Assembly (NCBI GenBank): GCA_000716465.1
Contig: JNWL01000014.1
Location: 1 to 64,000, forward strand
Direction: 5' to 3'
From: Streptomyces bikiniensis
GTDB taxonomy: Bacteria; Actinomycetota; Actinomycetes; Streptomycetales; Streptomycetaceae
DNA length: 64,000 bases
Shown: positions 45,181 through 54,212 of the stretch, piece after piece
Position numbering within the stretch: position 1 is the first letter of the stretch
Layout of the letters: the number at the start of each line of letters is the position of its first letter
Notes under the pieces: model-generated
The model's input: the letters and a program-made list of their open reading frames with translations, nothing else
Databases searched by the model: none
What the model was told of the DNA's origin: nothing
Translations under genes and position numbers: made by a program

Positions 45181-48100
45181 CAGCGCCCCCCTTCCCCGGG
45201 GCGCCCCGGCCGGCCGGGCGGCCACGGGCCGCCGGCGTCCCGGCCCGCGGGTCCAGGGGCCTCCCGCTCCTCCCGCTCGCCGGACGGTGGTCGGGGCGCC
45301 GTTCCCACCCGGTGGGCGCCGGTCCGGGCGGTGCGCTCACCCCGTACGGTCACGAGCGCCGCGAACAGGGCGACCAGGGCGAGGACCTGGGCGGTGGCGC
45401 CGTAGGCCCCCCGGCCCAGGGCGGTCGGTTCCCCGCTGCCCGTCAGGGCGGCGATCCCGGCCCCGGTCATCGCCGCGAGGGCGAGGGGGCCGAGCACGGC
45501 CGGACGCAGCCGGGCGACCACGGCGAGCACGGGCACGACCAGCGCGAGCGGCCCCGCGATCACCACGCCCACCAGGGTCGGCACGACCGTGCCGAGCAGC
45601 AGGCCGGGCCCGGGCGGTTCCGCCTCCGCCCCGCTCTCCACCGGTACGGAGCGGCCCCGGCGCCCGACGAACGCGAGCCCGGCGAGCAGCACGAGCAGCG
45701 CCCCGGCGACGGCCAGCCCCGTGTCGTACAGGCGGGAGGGCTCGTACACCAGCGTCACCGAGCCGCCCGCGCCGGCGGGGACGAGCCAGGCCTGCTGCCA
45801 GCCGTCGACGCGCAGCGGCCGCAGCTCCCGCCCGTCGAGCTCGGCCTTCCAGCCCGCGTTGTGGTTCTCGTGGAGCTGGAGGTACGCGGCCTCGCCGGCG
45901 CCCACCCGCAGGACGCGCCGGTCGCCGCCGCCCGACACGGCCTCCACGGTCCGCGGGGCGGTGGCGGCGGCCCGCGGCTCGCCGGCCTTCAGGTCGACGC
46001 GGGTGACCGCGAGGGGGCCGGTGTCACCGGCCTCGACGGTGTGGGTGCCGCGCTCCAGGGGGACCCGCCCGCCCTCGGTGCACAGCGAGACGGCGATCGG
46101 GCGGCGCTCCGTCAGGTCCCGCACCCGGCCCTCGGCCCGAGTCTCCAGGAAACGGCCGTCGACCGACAGGACCGGGCCCTTCCCGCACGGCAGCGCGAAC
46201 CTCTTCGCCGGGTCCGGCTGCGGCGCCCGGAACTTCTCCAGCGCCGGTACGTGCAGCTCGCTCAGGCCCACCGGGAGCTGCAACTGCGCGTCCGCCACCG
46301 GGTTGTGCAGGGTCAGCGGCGCGACGCGGGAGATCGTGATGTCCATCCGGTCGGTCACCATGGGGGCGAACCGCGCGACCCCGTTGTCGTCGACCGACGC
46401 GATCGCGGCGCCGTCGGGGGAGCTGATCCGGATCTGCTCCGGCCGGCTCGCGAGCCCGCCGGACGCGACGAGGACGATCTCGCCGACGGAGGTCTTCCCC
46501 GGCCAGGACAGCCGGAGCACGGGCCGGTCGCCGGCGACCCACGCCGTGGTCAGGTCGCCGTCCGTCAGGTTGCGCGGGCTCAGGTTCGTGCCGAGCCGCG
46601 CGGTCGAGTCCGCGCCCACCACGATCTTGTCCCGCCTGCCGGTGAGTTCGAACAGCAGGTCGTCGAGCTCCTTGCCCGGTACGGGCAGGGCGGTGGCCCG
46701 GACGGTGTGGTCGCCGGGGCCGACCGCCGTGAACTCCCGGTGCAGGCCCACCTCGGCGGGCGCGACGGACAGGCCGCCGGGATCGCTGCCGCGGTTGAGC
46801 GAGTACGCCGCCGGTCCGGTGGTCCCGCTCGGCGCGTCGGTCGGCAGGCGCAGCATCCGGGTGACCTGCACGCCGGGCACGGAGACCTCGGAGAACCCGG
46901 CCCCGGTCAGCCCCGGACGGCCCTGCTGGGACGCGAGGATCGTCACCTTCAGCCAGGTCGCCTCCCCCTCCGGCGCGGCGACCCGCTGGGTGCCGCCGTC
47001 GGGGCGGAGCGGGCTGACCCGGCTGCCCCGGTCGGTCTCGACCCGCACCACGGTGGGCGCGGCGCGCACCTCGCCGCTGGGCAGCGGGGTGAGGTCGAGG
47101 GACCCGGGGATCGCGGTCGGGCCGGTGAAGGCGATCCGCAGCCACTCGCCGCGGGGCGAGCCGGGGGACCCCTCGGCCCAGGCGGTGTCCGGGTTGCCGT
47201 CGAAGGCGTTGACGGGGTCGTACTGGGGGAGGTGGAAGAGCCAGTTGCCCACCGAGGAGGCCGTCACCGACTCCGCGCCCCGCAGGACGGCGGTGGTCTG
47301 GTGGCGGTCGCCGGAGACGGGCAGGATCTGGCGCGGCTCCGCCCCCGGGTCCTGGACCGCCGACTCGGCGTTGCGCTCCTCGACGGCGTACGTGTGGGAC
47401 GTGCCGGAGTTCACCAGGCCGAACCGGGTGTCGGCGCGGCGCAGTCCGTCGCCGGCCGCGTAGAGCGCGGGGGCGTCCGTGCCGGGATGGGCGTCGCCGG
47501 CCAGGACCACCGGCCGGCCGGTCACGGCGCCCGACGCCGACAGGGGCAGCAGGGACTCGGGTCCGCCGCTGACCACCGCCAGGCCGGACACGGGCGTCGT
47601 CCGGGCCGGTCCGGGCCGCGGCGTGCCCGCCGGGGGCGCGTAGATCTCGACCGCGCGCTGGCGCGGGTAGAGGCCCTCGACCTGCAGGGGCGTGCCCTCG
47701 GGGATGCGGCCGTCGGTCAGGAGCGGGCCGAAGCCGGTGACCCGGCGGTATCCGGAGGCCTCCAGGGTCCGCTTCACCGTCGCCGTGGGCACGTGCCCGA
47801 GCTGGTCCGGGTCGAGGTCGTTGCGCACGACGACGTGGTACAGGCCCGCCCGGGCCAGGTACGCGGCGAGCCCGGGGACCTCGCCGCCGGACGCCAGGGC
47901 CTGCTCGACGGCGTCCAGGGCGCGCCGGTTGCCGGGGGTGCCGAACGGCACGTAGTCGCGCTGCGCCCAGGGGGACTTCGCGAGGACGTCCAGGGGCTGG
48001 TCGATCGGCGAGCCCCACGTGTAGATGCCGTGCGCGGTCGCCGGGACGACGAGGGCGCGGTCCTCGGGCGCGTGCTCGGCCAGCCAGTCGGCGGTCGCCT

Positions 48101-49436
48101 CCCAGTGCGAGGGCAGCTTCCGGAACGCCCCCGGCTGCAGGATCGTCCCGTTGAGGTACGGCCAGGCGAGGCCGGGCAGGACGAGGACGGCGACCACGGC
48201 GGGCCCGAGCCGGCGGGCCCGGGCGGGCAGCGGGCGGGGGAGGCCCGAGGCGGCCAGGTGCGCGAGGCCGAGGGCCAGCGCGAGGGCGAGGCCCGTCTGG
48301 AACTTGTAGACGTTCCGGAACGGCACCAGCGGCCCGTTCAGCCACTCCTGCACCGTCGCGTGGAAGGGGCCGCCGAACGCGCCCCCGTACCCGGCGAGCG
48401 CGATCAGGGCGGTGACGGTGACGGTCAGCACCAGCCAGCGCCGCTCCGGCAGGTCCCGGCGGGCGAGGCCCGCGAGACCGAGCGCCGCGGCGAGCGCCGA
48501 GCAGGCCACCACGAGGGCGGAGGCGGCGACGGTCCAGCCGGCCGGCAGCCACGGCTCGCCGAAGTTCAGATAGCCCACCCAGTTCCCCGCGCCGCGCAGC
48601 ACCTCGGTCGCCGACATCGTCGCCGTGGTCGTCTGGGACGTCTCCACGTACGGCATGAAGTTCTCGCCGTACACCCCCAGGAGCAGCAGCGGGACGATCC
48701 ACCAGGCCGTCGCGAGGACCACGCACGGCGTCCACCAGGCGATCAGGGCCCGCTTGCGGCGCCCCGGGGGCCGGGACAGCAGGTACAGGCCGACGGGCAG
48801 CAGCGACGCCAGCGTGGACGCGGCGTTCACCCCCCCCATCAGCGGGATCAGCAGCGCGGAGCGCGCCGCGGCCAGCCGTGGACTCGTCTCCGGGCGGGTG
48901 AGCGGCAGCAGCACCCACGGCAGCATCGCGCCGGGCAGGGCGGCGGCGGAGGTGGAGCCGACGACGATGGTGAACGTCGGCCACAGCGCGTAGACGGCCG
49001 CGCCGAGGAGCCGAGGCGCGGGCGCGCCGACGCCGAGCCGCTCGGCCAGCCGCAGGGCGCCCCAGAACGCGGTGGTGACCACGATCGAGAGCCAGAGCCG
49101 TTCGGCCAGCCAGACCGGCAGCCGCGCCAGGTCCGCGGCGGCGTGGAACGGCAGCATCGGGATCACGTAGCCGATGTACTGGTCGGCGATGCCGCCGAAA
49201 CCGGCCCGGTCGTGCCACAACTGGCCCAGGTCGTTCAGGAACTTCCACGGGTCGGTGACGACGCCCAGCTTGGTGTCGAACGTCATCCGGCCCGGCGAGA
49301 CGGCCAGGAAGGCGAGGAGGACCGCCGCCCAGAAGCCGAGCGGCCAGCGCCGGGACGCCTTCGGCGGCGGCGACGGCGCCGTCCCGGTCTCGGGGCCGGG
49401 CGGGGCCGGCGGACGGGCGTGGAGCGTGGTGGTCAT
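45180..49436 (-). CDS. AftD-like alpha-(1->3)-arabinofuranosyltransferase
   Basis: This 1418-residue protein starts at an ATG overlapping the methyltransferase stop (ATGA). The N-terminal third has many membrane helices and the DUF3367/AftD motif region (TFDTKLGVVTDPWKFL, QYIGYVIPMLPFHA, with the early Asp of GT-C enzymes). The middle is an exported, beta-rich region with discoidin (F5/8 type C)-like modules (NAFDGNPDTAWAEG and LTDGDLTTAWVAGDRP). Membrane helices return near the C terminus. In mycobacteria AftD branches arabinan using decaprenyl-phosphoryl arabinose. Streptomyces lacks classical arabinogalactan, so the product here is unknown. Confidence 0.9.
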   Translation of the reverse strand: MTTTLHARPPAPPGPETGTAPSPPPKASRRWPLGFWAAVLLAFLAVSPGRMTFDTKLGVVTDPWKFLNDLGQLWHDRAGFGGIADQYIGYVIPMLPFHAAADLARLPVWLAERLWLSIVVTTAFWGALRLAERLGVGAPAPRLLGAAVYALWPTFTIVVGSTSAAALPGAMLPWVLLPLTRPETSPRLAAARSALLIPLMGGVNAASTLASLLPVGLYLLSRPPGRRKRALIAWWTPCVVLATAWWIVPLLLLGVYGENFMPYVETSQTTTATMSATEVLRGAGNWVGYLNFGEPWLPAGWTVAASALVVACSALAAALGLAGLARRDLPERRWLVLTVTVTALIALAGYGGAFGGPFHATVQEWLNGPLVPFRNVYKFQTGLALALALGLAHLAASGLPRPLPARARRLGPAVVAVLVLPGLAWPYLNGTILQPGAFRKLPSHWEATADWLAEHAPEDRALVVPATAHGIYTWGSPIDQPLDVLAKSPWAQRDYVPFGTPGNRRALDAVEQALASGGEVPGLAAYLARAGLYHVVVRNDLDPDQLGHVPTATVKRTLEASGYRRVTGFGPLLTDGRIPEGTPLQVEGLYPRQRAVEIYAPPAGTPRPGPARTTPVSGLAVVSGGPESLLPLSASGAVTGRPVVLAGDAHPGTDAPALYAAGDGLRRADTRFGLVNSGTSHTYAVEERNAESAVQDPGAEPRQILPVSGDRHQTTAVLRGAESVTASSVGNWLFHLPQYDPVNAFDGNPDTAWAEGSPGSPRGEWLRIAFTGPTAIPGSLDLTPLPSGEVRAAPTVVRVETDRGSRVSPLRPDGGTQRVAAPEGEATWLKVTILASQQGRPGLTGAGFSEVSVPGVQVTRMLRLPTDAPSGTTGPAAYSLNRGSDPGGLSVAPAEVGLHREFTAVGPGDHTVRATALPVPGKELDDLLFELTGRRDKIVVGADSTARLGTNLSPRNLTDGDLTTAWVAGDRPVLRLSWPGKTSVGEIVLVASGGLASRPEQIRISSPDGAAIASVDDNGVARFAPMVTDRMDITISRVAPLTLHNPVADAQLQLPVGLSELHVPALEKFRAPQPDPAKRFALPCGKGPVLSVDGRFLETRAEGRVRDLTERRPIAVSLCTEGGRVPLERGTHTVEAGDTGPLAVTRVDLKAGEPRAAATAPRTVEAVSGGGDRRVLRVGAGEAAYLQLHENHNAGWKAELDGRELRPLRVDGWQQAWLVPAGAGGSVTLVYEPSRLYDTGLAVAGALLVLLAGLAFVGRRGRSVPVESGAEAEPPGPGLLLGTVVPTLVGVVIAGPLALVVPVLAVVARLRPAVLGPLALAAMTGAGIAALTGSGEPTALGRGAYGATAQVLALVALFAALVTVRGERTARTGAHRVGTAPRPPSGEREEREAPGPAGRDAGGPWPPGRPGRPGEGGR

Positions 49437-50152
49437 GGGCACCGCCGAAGTAGGAGGAGGAGGTTCCACGTCGCGAACTCGCGGAGCACCGGCACCCGGG
49501 TGACGGCCCCGGGGAACACCGGCCAGTAGCGCGAGCGCGCGGAGACGATCTCGACGTCGCCCCGTTCCCTGACGTGGCGCAGGGTGGGGCCGACGCCGAT
49601 CGCGAACAGGTTCTCGCCCAGCCGGTGCTTGGCCGTCCGGCCGGTGCGCCGCTCGTAGCGGGCCCGCGCCCGCTCGGCGCCCAGGTAGTGCCAGGGCGCC
49701 CACTCGTGGCCGCCCCACGGCGAGAGCCAGTTGGTGAACGAGACGTAGATCAGGCCGCCGGAGCGGGTGACCCGGACCAACTCGCTGAGGAACGTGGCGG
49801 GGTCGCGCACGTGCTCCAGGACGTTGGACGAGAAGCAGACGTCGGCCGCGCCGTCGGCCAGCGGCAGCAGATAGCCGTCCGCGACGACGGCCCCGGCCCT
49901 CCGGTCGGGCGCCAGTTCGGCGGGGTCGGGCTCGAACAGGTAGCCGTGGGCGCCCCGGCGGCGGAACTCCCGCGTGAAGTAGCCGCGCCCGCCGCCGACG
50001 TCCAGGACGATCCTGCCGTCCAGCCGGACGTGGCGCTCGATCTGGTCGGCGGCGTCCCTCGCCAGGAGTTCGTACGCGGTGTGCGGATCGTCCTGCTCGC
50101 GCAGGAAGGCCCGGAAGAGCGCCAGCGAGCGGCGGAACGACGGGTCCCTCAC
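49433..50152 (-). CDS. SAM-dependent methyltransferase
   Basis: This 239-residue class I methyltransferase has VLDVGGGRGYFTREF (49-63), a VADGYLLPLADGAADVCFSSNVLEHV core and SELVRVTRSGG. It lacks a signal peptide. GTG at 50152 overlaps the glycosyltransferase stop. The family resembles the methyltransferase next to the GT4 gene in the mycobacterial Rv0224c-Rv0225 region, and it likely modifies a sugar in the same envelope product. It is coupled by ATGA to the aftD-like gene. Confidence 0.85.
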   Translation of the reverse strand: MRDPSFRRSLALFRAFLREQDDPHTAYELLARDAADQIERHVRLDGRIVLDVGGGRGYFTREFRRRGAHGYLFEPDPAELAPDRRAGAVVADGYLLPLADGAADVCFSSNVLEHVRDPATFLSELVRVTRSGGLIYVSFTNWLSPWGGHEWAPWHYLGAERARARYERRTGRTAKHRLGENLFAIGVGPTLRHVRERGDVEIVSARSRYWPVFPGAVTRVPVLREFATWNLLLLLRRCP

Positions 50153-51351
50153 CTGCGCGCGCCTTCCGCCGGCCCGCCCCGGCCCCGCGGCCGGGAGCGT
50201 TCGACCGCTTCCGACGCGATGGCGCGGAACCGGCGCACGGTACTGCTCCACCGGAACGCGGCGGCGTGCCGGGCCGCGGCCTCGCCCATGTCCTCCCGGC
50301 GCGCGGTGTCGAGCGCCAGCGTGCACCAGGCGGCGGCGAAGGAGGACTCCCCGCGCGCCAGGACGCCGGTGACGCCGTCCCGGACGGAGTCGCGCAGCCC
50401 GGGCACGTCGAACCCGAGGGTCGGCGTGCCGCGCGCGCCCGCCTCGGTCACGACGAGTCCCCAGCCCTCGACGGCGGCGGGGTGCAGGAGCAGCCAGGCC
50501 TCGCACAGCAGCCGGTGCTTCTCCTCCTCGGAGACCTGTCCGGTGAACTCGACGCCGGCGCCCGCCAGTCGTTCGAGGCGGTCGCGTTCCGGCCCGTCGC
50601 CGACGACGACGAGCCGGCCGCCGGTCACCGGGCGGACCCGTTCCCACAGGCGCAGCAGGAGGTCGATGCGCTTGTAGTCGACGAGCCGGCCGAGGGCGAC
50701 GAACAGCGGCGTCGCCGACCTCGGGGTCCGCGGCGCGGGCTCGTGGACGCCGTTGTGCACGACGCGGATGCGCTCGGGCGGCACCCCGATCGCGCGCAGC
50801 GCCTCCTCGGTGGAGGGGGACACGGCGACCAGGAGGTTGCCCCGGTGGGCCCGGGCGAGCGCCCAGTGCTCGAGCAGCCGGCCCGCGCGGGCGACGGGCC
50901 GGGGGAAGCGCATCCCCCACAGGTCGGTGTGCACGTGGTTGACCAGGCACACGGTCGGGCCGTCGTGCCACAGCGGCGCCAGGTAGGGCATGCCGTTGCA
51001 CACCTCGACGAGCAGGTCGCACGACCCGACGTGCCGGGCGAAGGCGGACCGGGCGCCGGCGAAGTGCCCGAACGGGCCCCCGGCGGACACGACCCGGTAG
51101 GAGCGCGGTGCGGCGGTGCCCCCGCACAGCAGGGTCACGTCGTGGCCGAACCCGGTCAGCCCGGAGGCGATCCGGTCGATGAGGACTTCCGAGCCGCCCG
51201 CGGCGGGGTTGCCCAGGCCCCGGTGGGCGAGGAAGGCGATGCGCCGGGGCGGTTCGCTCCGCCGGGGACGCGTCTGGACGGGCCCGACCAGGGGCTGGGG
51301 GAGCGGTGGCGGAACGGGCGTGAGCCGTGGGGCGGGGACGTGCTGGGGCAT
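50149..51351 (-). CDS. Glycosyltransferase family 4 protein
   Basis: This 400-residue protein has the GT-B fold of GT4. The N-terminal acceptor domain has RRIAFLAHRGLGNPAAGGSE, and the C-terminal donor domain has LFVALGRLVDYKRIDLLLRLW, VVVGDGPERDRLERL and the E-x7-E type motif HPAAVEGWGLVVTEAGA. It transfers a sugar from a nucleotide-activated donor, probably to a lipid-linked acceptor at the inner face of the membrane. It follows DUF3068 after a 293-base gap and is coupled to the methyltransferase by GTGA. Confidence 0.9.
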   Translation of the reverse strand: MPQHVPAPRLTPVPPPLPQPLVGPVQTRPRRSEPPRRIAFLAHRGLGNPAAGGSEVLIDRIASGLTGFGHDVTLLCGGTAAPRSYRVVSAGGPFGHFAGARSAFARHVGSCDLLVEVCNGMPYLAPLWHDGPTVCLVNHVHTDLWGMRFPRPVARAGRLLEHWALARAHRGNLLVAVSPSTEEALRAIGVPPERIRVVHNGVHEPAPRTPRSATPLFVALGRLVDYKRIDLLLRLWERVRPVTGGRLVVVGDGPERDRLERLAGAGVEFTGQVSEEEKHRLLCEAWLLLHPAAVEGWGLVVTEAGARGTPTLGFDVPGLRDSVRDGVTGVLARGESSFAAAWCTLALDTARREDMGEAAARHAAAFRWSSTVRRFRAIASEAVERSRPRGRGGPAEGARR

Positions 51352-51429
51352 GTGCGCTCCAACTCGTTCGGGTGGGGAGAAAGGGAGGAGGACGGAGGGC
51401 GGGGTGGGGCGACGGGGGGACGGGGCGGT

Positions 51430-51489
51430 GCGAAGAAGGACGAGGCGAAGGAGGGCGAGGCGAAGGAAGGCGAGGCGAAGAAGGACGAG
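51430..51489. repeat. Four 15-bp purine-rich tandem repeats
   Basis: Units GCGAAGAAGGACGAG, GCGAAGGAGGGCGAG, GCGAAGGAAGGCGAG and GCGAAGAAGGACGAG follow each other exactly, then degrade to GAGGGT repeats. They lie in the 293-base gap between DUF3068 and GT4, which shows no convincing gene. Confidence 0.9.
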
Positions 51490-51644
51490 GCGGAGGGTGA
51501 GGGTGAGGGTGGGGCAGGGGAGACCGGGGTGGGGTCGTGCTTGGTTGGGGACGCCAGTCTTCGGCAGGTGATCGACGCGAGGCTACTCACCGGTATGACA
51601 AGTTGGGGGCCGCTCAGACGGGCCAATGCATCGCCAAGTGAGCG

Positions 51645-52598
51645 TCACGGGCGCGCAGTCGGGACAATTCGCCCCCGCGCCACCAGGAGACCGCCGACCA
51701 GCGCGAGTACTCCGCCGAGGATCCCCGCCCCCAGCGGAAGGGTGCCGCCGAGCAGCCTCAGCCGGCCGCCGTCCGCCGACGCGAGCCGCACCTGCTGCCG
51801 CTGCGTGGCCTCGGTGAACGCGATCCTCCCGCTGGACAGCAGCACCACGGCGTCCTTGTCGGACCCCGGGGCGCGCAGGGTCTTCCGGGGGCCCGTCGCC
51901 GCGTACAGGATCCGCCCGGTGGGCCGGTCCACGACCAGCTCGATCGCGCTGTTGGCGTACCACTCCTCGGCGAGCACCTGCGGCCGGTCCGGGAGGCCCA
52001 CCAGCCTGCCCGGCACCTGGCGCACGCCGGTACGGGTGGCGGGGACGCTGCCGGTGAAGCGCAGGCCACGGTGCCCCTGCACCGTGCCGGGGCCCGTGTG
52101 GCGGAGCAGGACGACGGCGCCGAGCGTGCCGTCCCACCAGCGGTAGTCGCGCTTCTCGACGTCGAAGGGGAACTTCAGATAGGCCTCGCCGTCGAAGACG
52201 GGCGACTCGCCGCAGCAGTGCGCCGGCTCGTTCGTGCGCCGGTCCGTCACCCACCGCTCCAGGGTCCACTGGAGGGAGTCGCGCGTGTCGGTGGCGGGCA
52301 GCGTGGCGTCGGTGTCCACCGACGTGGACACGTCCCACACGGCCTTACCGCTCCGCACGCCCTCGGCGACGTCGCCGCGGACCTGCCGCGTGATGGTGAT
52401 CCGCCGGTCGTTCAGCGTTTCGAGCCGCGTGGTGTCGAAATAGCTGCCGCTGCCCTCGAAGACGGTCGTCGTGTCGACGTCGAGCGGGGTGCGCTTGGCC
52501 TGCGGCAGGACCTGGGCCACCAGCAACGGGGCCAGGACCAGCAGGAACACCCCCGCTCCGAGCAGGATCAGGGACAGTGGTGAAGCGGTACGGCGCAT
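51645..52598 (-). CDS. DUF3068 membrane protein
   Basis: This 317-residue protein has an N-terminal membrane helix (LILLGAGVFLLVLAPLLVA), a large extracytoplasmic beta-rich domain (DTTTVFEGSGSYFDT, CCGESPVFDGEAYLKFPF) and a C-terminal helix (LPLGAGILGGVLALVGGLLVA). That arrangement and the CC-G-E core match DUF3068, including mycobacterial Rv0227c. The ATG at 52598 begins the hydrophobic anchor after RR. It is the first gene of the envelope operon; function unknown, but it sits next to glycan transferases in several actinobacteria. Confidence 0.88.
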   Translation of the reverse strand: MRRTASPLSLILLGAGVFLLVLAPLLVAQVLPQAKRTPLDVDTTTVFEGSGSYFDTTRLETLNDRRITITRQVRGDVAEGVRSGKAVWDVSTSVDTDATLPATDTRDSLQWTLERWVTDRRTNEPAHCCGESPVFDGEAYLKFPFDVEKRDYRWWDGTLGAVVLLRHTGPGTVQGHRGLRFTGSVPATRTGVRQVPGRLVGLPDRPQVLAEEWYANSAIELVVDRPTGRILYAATGPRKTLRAPGSDKDAVVLLSSGRIAFTEATQRQQVRLASADGGRLRLLGGTLPLGAGILGGVLALVGGLLVARGRIVPTARP

Positions 52599-52778
52599 CC
52601 GGGACTCCTGTGGGACAACTCGCACGGAGACGCACGGACCTCAGGACCCGGTCAAGCCCTTGTGGCCGGAGACGCTAGGCAGCACTTGACGGAATGTCAA
52701 TGTGCTGTCAAAACTGTCGGTCGGCGGTGGGGGCCGGCCGGGATGGGGCGTCTCCGATCGAGGAGCTGACCCGACGCA

Positions 52779-52931
52779 ATGAGCAGACTGATCGCCGCAA
52801 CAGGAACCGTCGTGATCGCCGCGGTGCTCGCCGTGGGCGCCGCCTTCGGGATCGTCGCCGTCCTCGACGCCGTGCCCGAGCAGCCGAACGTGCCGCTGGT
52901 CACCTATGACACGGCTCCGGCGAGCCGATGA
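52779..52931 (+). CDS. DUF2613-like small membrane protein (50 aa)
   Basis: A 50-residue protein starts at an ATG after GAGGAGCTGACCCG, opens with MSRLIAATGTVVIAAVLAVG and continues through AAFGIVAVLDAVPEQPN to the stop. It has one hydrophobic helix and resembles DUF2613 proteins such as Rv0236A, which lies next to aftD in mycobacteria. Its last codons overlap the PucR start as ATGA. The link to the AftD-type operon on the other strand is therefore the same as in mycobacteria. Confidence 0.78.
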   Translation: MSRLIAATGTVVIAAVLAVGAAFGIVAVLDAVPEQPNVPLVTYDTAPASR

Positions 52932-54142
52932 CCCGACTCGTCTGGGGCGACGTGCCCCCATCGAAGGTGGACCGGTTCGCGGCCATCGTGCTGTCCGAGT
53001 CGGCGGACCTGGCGGGGGAGATCCTCCGCGCGATCCGCTCCGAATTCCCCGGACAGCGCCCCGCGAAGGAGGAGACCGGCGAACCGAAGTCCCTCGTCGG
53101 CATCCGGCGGGCCATCGAGGGCTTCGTCCAGCAGCTCCTGTCCGGGGAGGCCGACCCGCGCGTACCCGACGAGGTCTTCCGGGAGTTCGGCCGGGCGGAG
53201 GGTCTGAAAGGACGCAGCCACGATTCGCTCCAGGCCGTCTACCGCCTCGGCGTCCGGCTCGCCTGGCGGCGGTTCGCCGAGGTCGGCCAGCAGGTGGACA
53301 TCGCCGCCCCCGCCATGTACGAACTCGCCGAGGCCGGCTTCAAGTACCTGGACGGCCTGGTCGAGGAGTCGGTACGCGGCTACGCCGAGGCGGCGGCCCG
53401 GCAGGAGGGGGAGCGCCTGCGCCTGCAGCGGAGGCTGATCGACCGGCTCCTTTCGGGCCGGCACACCGACCCCGCCCAGGCCCTCGGGGAGCGCGCCGCC
53501 CGCATCGGCTGGGAGCTGCCGGCCACCGTCGCGGTGGGCGTCCTGATCCGGCCCGCGCGCGAGGCCGTCGCCCCCGCGCTCGGCCGGGGCGTCCTCCTCG
53601 ACATGGAGAGCGAGCAGCCCCGCGTGGTCGTCCCGGACCCGGACGTCGCCGGCCGCGCCGACCACGTCCGCCGGGCCACGGCCGGATGGTCCGGGGCGAT
53701 CGGGCCGACGGTGCCGCTCGCCGCGGCGGTGGAGTCCCTGCGCTGGGCGGAGACCGCCGTCCGGCTGGTCGAGGACGGCCTCCTGCCCCACGACGGGCTG
53801 CACCACTGCACGGACCGCGTCGAGGAACTGCTCCTGCTTCCCTCCCGGGAGCTCGTCGACGCGGCGGCCGCGCGCTGCCTGACCCCCCTGAACGGCGTCG
53901 CCCCCGCCCAGGCGCGGCGCCTCGCCGACACGCTGCTCGCCTGGATCGAGACCTCCGGCGGAGCACCGGAGGTCGCCCATCGCCTCGGCGTGCACCCCCA
54001 GACGGCCCGCTACCGCCTGCGGCAGATCCGCGAACTCTGGGGCGACGCGCTCGACGACCCCGACCACCGCTTCGAACTCCTCCTGGTCCTCCGCTCCCGC
54101 CGCCTGCGCGGCGAACCCTCCGACACCGGCGAACAGGAGTAG
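52928..54142 (+). CDS. PucR family helix-turn-helix regulator
   Basis: This 404-residue protein has a central GGDEF-like/CdaR region and a C-terminal PucR HTH (LADTLLAWIETSGGAPEVAH, RLGVHPQTARYRLRQIRELWG). The ATG overlaps the DUF2613-like stop. Actinomycete PucR proteins mostly activate adjacent metabolic genes. Here it is transcribed away from the envelope operon and could control it, or the small membrane protein. It converges on a second PucR gene 70 bases away. Confidence 0.88.
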   Translation: MTRLVWGDVPPSKVDRFAAIVLSESADLAGEILRAIRSEFPGQRPAKEETGEPKSLVGIRRAIEGFVQQLLSGEADPRVPDEVFREFGRAEGLKGRSHDSLQAVYRLGVRLAWRRFAEVGQQVDIAAPAMYELAEAGFKYLDGLVEESVRGYAEAAARQEGERLRLQRRLIDRLLSGRHTDPAQALGERAARIGWELPATVAVGVLIRPAREAVAPALGRGVLLDMESEQPRVVVPDPDVAGRADHVRRATAGWSGAIGPTVPLAAAVESLRWAETAVRLVEDGLLPHDGLHHCTDRVEELLLLPSRELVDAAAARCLTPLNGVAPAQARRLADTLLAWIETSGGAPEVAHRLGVHPQTARYRLRQIRELWGDALDDPDHRFELLLVLRSRRLRGEPSDTGEQE

Positions 54143-54212
54143 ACGAGGGCGCCCGGTGCGGGGAGGGGGCGGCGGGAGGAACGCCGGGTGCGGGGAGGCC
54201 GGCGGGCTCGCG

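Noticed and set aside
51156..51626. Minus-strand open frame with Ser/Phe/Ala repeats
   Set aside because: The repeat is the 15-bp purine-rich tract read in another way; it overlaps the GT4 gene and has no family or ribosome-binding site.
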